From Holtermannia corniformis (lineage: Eukaryota > Basidiomycota > Tremellomycetes > Holtermanniales): a DNA stretch of 64,000 nucleotides. The position numbers and the translations under genes were made by a program. Each line of letters opens with the position of its first letter. Position 1 is the stretch's first letter. Below, piece after piece: positions 59,478 through 64,000 of this stretch. Location: the NCBI GenBank assembly GCA_001599935.1, contig BCIJ01000002.1, forward strand, positions 704,783 to 768,782. The letters run 5' to 3'. A model generated the notes under the pieces. It was not told where the DNA came from. It made no database searches and worked only from the letters and a program-made list of their open reading frames with translations.

Positions 59478-60650
59478 TTATTCTTTCGCAACGATATGCG
59501 GAATATCCTGGGATGGGACTATGGCACAGGCTTTCGCTTTGCGCTCGGCGTTGGCCACTTGACGCTTGTGCAAAGCCAGAGCGATCGCCTTGCGATCCGA
59601 TTCTTCTGCGTGGTATTTTGCAAGCTTGCCATAGTGGAGTAGAGCGAGTGTAGCATTAGCCGACGGCGAGATTTGCTGAGGTCGCTGTGCCGTTTCGTCC
59701 AGCTTCGACGCGGGTGCCGCATCGATTTCATTCACCGAGGGCCAGTTTGCCTCTAACCAGTCCAGAAAGTCGTGGATCCCGCCAGGGCGGTGATTATGCC
59801 GACGGTGAGATCGATCATCGATCTCTAGGCTGGCAAGCTGCAAAGCAACATCTCTATTGCGACGCCGTTGCATCTCGGTCCGTGCGGCAGTGTATGCCCG
59901 TGCGAGCGATGACTCTGGAGGGACTTGGATCATCCAGCGCCATAGCTCATGCGAATCTGCAAAACGCTTTGCCAACCATACGTCGTAATCGAGCCCCAAG
60001 AAAGAGCAGATCTCGCGGATGTCTGTTGATAGAACGAGCACGATCGGGGGAATGGTGGCGTAAGGCGCATGCCTGAATGCAAGATGTGTGGTATGGAGGA
60101 TGACATCTGGAGCAAGGTAGCGTGAGACGAGGTGTGAGAGGATTGGCAGCGTCTGAGAGTACGAGGTGATGAGATGGGAGTAGGCGAGGGATTCGACGGG
60201 AACAAGGACAAGGTCCACTTGGAAGAAAGCCTGACTAATCAGACGATGGCGCAGAGGATCACAGAAGCTTACCGAGTCATCCTGCAAGTGCTCCGCCGAT
60301 CCTAGCGCTTCCATTGGCAGGTCCAAACTGATCACGGCCCCGTTCCGAACCCATCTCCGTGCGCCGACTAGCTTGGCACACCTCGCTGCAAGTCCTGCGA
60401 GTCCACCGCTATCAGGCCACTCTACTCGAATGTCCCCGACATCCCTTCCCTTGGCCGAGACACCCACTTGCACGGCTTCACTCCCGCACACAATGTCGAG
60501 ATCACCGTGATCCGTCTTGGAGGAATGATAACGCGGCACCTTGATCCCTTGAAAACACTTGCCGAGCTTGCCAATTACGAAGCTACATAGCTGCTCAAGT
60601 TCTGGCGTCGACTGGCGTTCAGCTTGCTCTACAAATGCTCGGCCGCCCAT
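59478..60650 (-). CDS. Nucleotidyltransferase-fold protein (fungal hypothetical family)
   Basis: About 376-390 residues from the ATG at 60648-60650. The motif SSKTDHGDLDIVCG followed by QVDLVLVPVESLAYSHLITSY matches the GDxD...hDh pattern of polymerase-beta-type nucleotidyltransferases, as in a family of uncharacterised fungal proteins. Further conserved-looking parts are ICSFLGLDYDVW and GGIHDFLDWLEANWP. A 42-nt stretch (GTAAGC...AGTCAG), in frame and free of stops, separates LQDDS from AFFQVDL. It has splice signals and interrupts the motif spacing, so it is probably an intron. The C-terminal tail is charged and ends HIVAKE. Whether it has catalytic activity or a specific substrate is unknown. 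Confidence 0.72.
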   Translation of the reverse strand: MGGRAFVEQAERQSTPELEQLCSFVIGKLGKCFQGIKVPRYHSSKTDHGDLDIVCGSEAVQVGVSAKGRDVGDIRVEWPDSGGLAGLAARCAKLVGARRWVRNGAVISLDLPMEALGSAEHLQDDSVSFCDPLRHRLISQAFFQVDLVLVPVESLAYSHLITSYSQTLPILSHLVSRYLAPDVILHTTHLAFRHAPYATIPPIVLVLSTDIREICSFLGLDYDVWLAKRFADSHELWRWMIQVPPESSLARAYTAARTEMQRRRNRDVALQLASLEIDDRSHRRHNHRPGGIHDFLDWLEANWPSVNEIDAAPASKLDETAQRPQQISPSANATLALLHYGKLAKYHAEESDRKAIALALHKRQVANAERKAKACAIVPSQDIPHIVAKE

Positions 60651-61098
60651 ACTGCTGTCAAGTCGACAAATTCCAACATATGAAGGAATTGCTAGCCAAT
60701 TGTTAGAGCGTGCTAGCTATCGCTCGCTTGTGGCAGAGTGCGACGGTGGTTGCGATGCGCTAGCACAAGATGATGTATGTTAAATCACCTGGCTAGAGAC
60801 CAGAGTGACAGCGTTCATGTGCAAGCTCAATGATTGCTCCTGAAGCTCATCATAAATAAGGGCAGATCAAGTCCCGGAACTTGACACAATTAACTTGACA
60901 AACAGCGCGCTTCCCGATCGGCGTGGCAGCACGATGCAACCACTGAGACTGTATAGTGCGAAACTACCAGTCATTCGTGTTCTTCATGCTGAGTCGGCCG
61001 TAGACACCGCTAGGTTGACCCTCCTGCGCCTCTGGGTGCTCTTGGGATGTCGAATCTGCGTCAGACGCATTCATCAGCAAAGGTGCATGGCGTGACTG
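60651..61098. other. Intergenic, nothing supported
   Basis: AT-richer than the flanking genes, with short open frames only. It contains the presumed promoter of the nucleotidyltransferase-like gene. Confidence 0.4.
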
Positions 61099-61559
61099 TC
61101 ATATTTTGTTCGTGTCAAGCCACTCATTCACCTGATCGCGCAACAAGGTGATGGATCCATACTCCCCGGCGTATTTCAACATATCTAGCAAGTCTTTCTT
61201 GCTTTCAGGCTGGTTCTTCAGGAAATCGACTGTACTGTCCAGATCGGGGAACATCCGGTGCGCTGCCGTCACAGCGGCGTCGTTGTCCTCTCTGCTGTTA
61301 GTTCTCCAGTGCCTCAGTACGGGCAAGGTCGCGCCCAAAGTATGGGACTGTGATGCTGAGTAGGTCATGATAGACGAGTAGCAGAACTGAAAACCGGAAT
61401 GAGAGCAATGGGGGACTGAACACTGACTGATATAGCTGTTGAGCCGTGGTGGAAGCAATCGGTAGACTCCGCAGCCATGCGAAGGCTCTTGACCTCGTCC
61501 CACTGGATTTCAAAGGAAGCAATCAGCTTGCTGCGTGAGACCAGGCGCGCTATGATCAC
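61099..61559 (-). CDS. Candidate small multi-exon gene, unrecognised
   Basis: The 3' part reads convincingly: EDNDAAVTAAHRMFPDLD, FLKNQPESKKDLLDMLKYAG and LRDQVNEWLDTNKI, ending in TAA at 61099-61101. This exon probably begins after an acceptor with a good branch site (ACTAACAGCAG, near 61287-61297). An upstream segment reads IASFEIQWDEVKSLRMAAES. The exons between them are not resolved. The product would be small, charged and helical. No family is recognised, and the gene may be a decayed remnant. Confidence 0.35.
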
Positions 61560-61902
61560 CGCCGGCGTACAAAGGTCCTATCCTACGTTGTAGCGCACAT
61601 GCGCGTGTGATCGTCAGTAAGTAGACTGTAGACGTACCATCGCTTGTGTTGCCTCGTTGGATCGGTACGAGAAAGAGTCTGTTGACTACCACGGACGCCA
61701 CCGGCTACACCCTCATCACGCGCTCTACCAGTGATCTGCGTCTTCAGCGAGCCCACAAGACAAGTCAAACAGTGCCTTCAAGCAAGGGTAAACGCTCTCC
61801 AAACCGAAGGAAGCTTCACATCTAGCTCTCAGCTGGGAAACGAGGTTGGAAGAGACATAATACGTCACTCGGGCAAGGACCACTGCCCTACTGTAACTAA
61901 GC

Positions 61903-62223
61903 TCAGGAAAGTTCTTCTACCCGTGGATAAGGCGGTTCATCAGCACCAGACTGGGCACCAAACCACGATGGTACCTGTGCCGGCGGCATCCCAGCCAACG
62001 TCGGCTTGCAGGCAAAGTAAAGACTGAACACCTTTCTGCAGGTTGATTCTTCTGCTGTTCCGGATCGCAGTATTGCTGGGACAGCTCCAGGATCTTGCCA
62101 AACAACCTCGATCGACTCGATCGCCTTCCTGACGTCATCAGTGACCACACCGGTGTTCGACCAGTCTTCGATCGTTGTCAGAGCATGTTGTAGCGTCTGA
62201 TACTGGGACGTATGTATTGACAT
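61903..62223 (-). CDS. Candidate small helical protein, unrecognised
   Basis: From the ATG at 62221-62223 it reads MSIHTSQYQTLQHALTTIED, then DDVRKAIESIEVVWQDPG, to a stop near 61903. The first 45 codons look coding. Beyond that a second frame (KILELSQQYCDPEQQKNQPAE) looks at least as good, so an intron or frameshift is likely. The YQxL...RKAIESI pattern loosely resembles the candidate gene at 62.5-62.8 kb. Confidence 0.3.
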   Translation of the reverse strand: MSIHTSQYQTLQHALTTIEDWSNTGVVTDDVRKAIESIEVVWQDPGAVPAILRSGTAEESTCRKVFSLYFACKPTLAGMPPAQVPSWFGAQSGADEPPYPRVEELS

Positions 62224-62529
62224 GACTGTACGCTTGTGATTGAGAGCGAGCTGACCAGGCTCGATCCGCTCGAAGCCTGATCTGTGCCTATTCGGACTAC
62301 TGTATAACAAAGGAAGTCGGTCAGCTGAAGGGAAGGCTGAGACCTTTCGAAGAAGCGCAGGTGCGACCAGTCTTCGGGCATAATCACAGCCGTGACAGCT
62401 TTGCGACGTGCCTGTAGAGTCGTACAGCGCCGAGCGCTCGGGCTGATAGCGTATTGGTGTCTGCTGACTGCATGCCAGGGTGGCAGAGGAGATTGACGAT
62501 GCATATGTATTGGACTACACGTTAGACAC

Positions 62530-62802
62530 TTAGGGCGCAAATGTGCTAGCAGCCCTAGCCTCTTCTCCTTGTCTCATGATTTTCACGCAATCCTCAAGCA
62601 TCTGATAAGCGTCCTCATGCTTGTTCATCATTTCCTTGACTTCCTCCAGACGATTGTCAACGAGTAGGCCCACAGATACTATGGCATCAATTGTACGCTT
62701 TGGGTTGGCATCATTCTCGGGTACAGTAGTCGTTAGATGGTCGTGGTCTAATTTGAGTTGCTGGTAGCTTTCCTCACTGCGTGTTGCGAGATCATCTGAC
62801 AT
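62530..62802 (-). CDS. Candidate 90-residue helical protein, unrecognised
   Basis: From the ATG at 62800-62802 it encodes MSDDLATRSEESYQQLKLDH, then KRTIDAIVSVGLLVDNRLEE and VKEMMNKHEDAYQMLEDC, ending TFAP. It is charged and likely coiled-coil. Frame and composition are plausible for a real small gene, but no homologue comes to mind. Confidence 0.35.
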   Translation of the reverse strand: MSDDLATRSEESYQQLKLDHDHLTTTVPENDANPKRTIDAIVSVGLLVDNRLEEVKEMMNKHEDAYQMLEDCVKIMRQGEEARAASTFAP

Positions 62803-63440
62803 GGTTGTCGGTAGTGGGCATACCGCCTGCCCATTGCCCTCAGGTATCGAAGGCTGAGAGATACGAGCTCCGCTTTTCACACAAAGGACGCTTTGCAAAG
62901 GTACTGGTAGTTCCCCGCCAGTGACTGGATGCGAGGCGCTGAAGTCTCAGCGGCGCAGTCCGCCGTCGACATACGGCGTTCCGGGCGTGACAAGCTATTC
63001 ATGTCAGTCATCGACGAACAGTGCTGCCGATCTGTGACGGCATGGGTGTCCGGTCCCTACCGCTGCCCTAAAAAGGTTTTTGCTAGAGAGGCATGTCATA
63101 ACTCAGTGAGTTGCAGACAGTCAACGAAGAGAGCGCAAGATGTAGTAAACGGCTGCGAGTGAAGAGAAGCATCGGTAGGCGACTGACGGATTATGACCTC
63201 CGCGACAAGTGCGGTGGTCGTCACACCCCGTCTACGATTAGAACGGTGTCTAACAACATTCAATGGAGCTCGTTCAAAAAGAAGCAGGCTCGTCAGACTC
63301 CAGCGCAAGCGCAGGGAGAGGATTTGGCGGTAAAGACAGCGTCTATCGATCGTACAGTACCCAGATATGCGACAAATGACGAGGCGAGGTTTCGGACAAG
63401 TTCGTGAAGGTCCAGGACGTCTATAAACGACCCAGAACGC
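62803..63440. other. Intergenic before elongation factor 3, nothing supported
   Basis: Short open frames without motifs. It holds the 3' flank of the EF-3 gene. Confidence 0.4.
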
Positions 63441-64000
63441 TTACAGCTCGTCATCTGTATATACAATCTCCCCGCGCTTACTAATTTTTCACGTGTTAGT
63501 GAGCGCACTGATATCAGTATTCAGGACTAACCGCCTGGCCATACGGTCCTTCTTGGCCTTGCGGAGCTCGGCAGCGCTCTTCTTGGCAACCTTCTTGACG
63601 GACTGGGGTACGCGAATGTCAGCCAGTGTGCTACAGTCGCAAGAGAGGGCCGCAAGCGAGCGCAGCGAACCAAAGGCTTTGCCTGCGCTTCTGCGACCCC
63701 CCACATACGAGTGCCAGAGAACGCTACTCACCTCGACCTTGTTGCCCATGGCATCGAACACATCCTCCTCGTCACCGGCAGCCTTCTTGTCGATGCGTTC
63801 GCCCTGGCCCTGACCCTCGACCCAGTTGTGGCCCGAGGCTTCGAGATACCCATCGCGCATAGCCCATACCTCTTGGCAGATGTTCTCTGAAAATTCTCTG
63901 TTATGGGTAATGATGAGAACACCACCGCCAAAGTCCTTGAGGGCCTCGATGAGGGCGGCGAGCGATTCACGGTCGAGGTAGTCTGCGCGTGTCAGTTCTG
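63441..64000 (-). CDS. TEF3: 3' end of translation elongation factor 3 (ABC-F ATPase), partial
   Basis: Fungal EF-3 uses two ABC cassettes to release E-site tRNA during elongation. Only the last part is inside the window, after a likely intron end at about 63983-64000. It reads [39 protein letters not shown] (the ABC His switch ITHN), [20 protein letters not shown] and [18 protein letters not shown]...CCCAG intron leads to [22 protein letters not shown], and another (GTTAGT...AATTAG) to [12 protein letters not shown]. It ends in TAA at 63441-63443. The basic tail and the DAMGN motif are diagnostic for EF-3. Confidence 0.95.

Overview
This window is nuclear DNA of a fungus, most likely a basidiomycete, at moderately high GC. 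Introns are numerous, nearly all 40-50 nt, with GTGAGT/GTAAGT-type donors and short CTAAC/CTGAC-like branch sites. The gene set includes proteins typical of or restricted to fungi: translation elongation factor 3, a PMT1-type protein O-mannosyltransferase, YAT and LAT amino-acid permeases, RAX2, squalene epoxidase and Delta-12 desaturases. I cannot name the species. Exon boundaries are read by eye from splice signals, reading phase and family conservation.

Layout. 0-13 kb (+): the 3' end of a Ser/Pro-rich protein, a divergent BTB-like protein, a full-length 16-exon SEC7 ARF-GEF, and a large low-complexity coiled-coil protein. 13.15-18.53 kb: a structurally complete Ngaro-type tyrosine-recombinase retrotransposon with split direct repeats A1-ORFs-B1-A2-B2, Gag, RT-RNase H and a YR recombinase; the RT ORF carries two introns. 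18.9-25.6 kb: a MUP1/LAT-type permease (+), then IMP4 and PMT1 (-). 26.5-31.5 kb: a YAT-type permease flanked by two members of an unrecognised small protein family on opposite strands, with a 314-bp TA-flanked MITE nearby. 31.8-39.3 kb: EBP2 (-) and borealin/NBL1 (+) back to back, then RAX2 (-) with a C-terminal SH3-like segment. 41-48.5 kb: an RNase III-domain protein (+), U5 snRNP GTPase SNU114 (-), and a divergent gene whose product looks mitochondrial (+). 48.7-56.6 kb (+): ERG1 and two tandem Delta-12 desaturases, a lipid/sterol neighbourhood. 56.8-64 kb: PRP38 (+), an unrecognised gene (-), a degenerate duplicate of the PRP38 3' end, a nucleotidyltransferase-like protein (-), a gene-poor stretch with small candidate ORFs (-), and the 3' end of elongation factor 3 (-) running off the edge.

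The genes do not form one pathway. Themes are housekeeping RNA biology (IMP4, EBP2, SNU114, PRP38), secretion and cell surface (SEC7, PMT1, RAX2), nutrient uptake (two permeases) and membrane lipids (ERG1, two desaturases). The most unusual items are the intact Ngaro element with its recoverable AAGCC recombination core, two well-supported oversized introns (915 and 1687 nt), two GC-AG introns, an ATG-only first exon in IMP4, and the partial PRP38 duplication.
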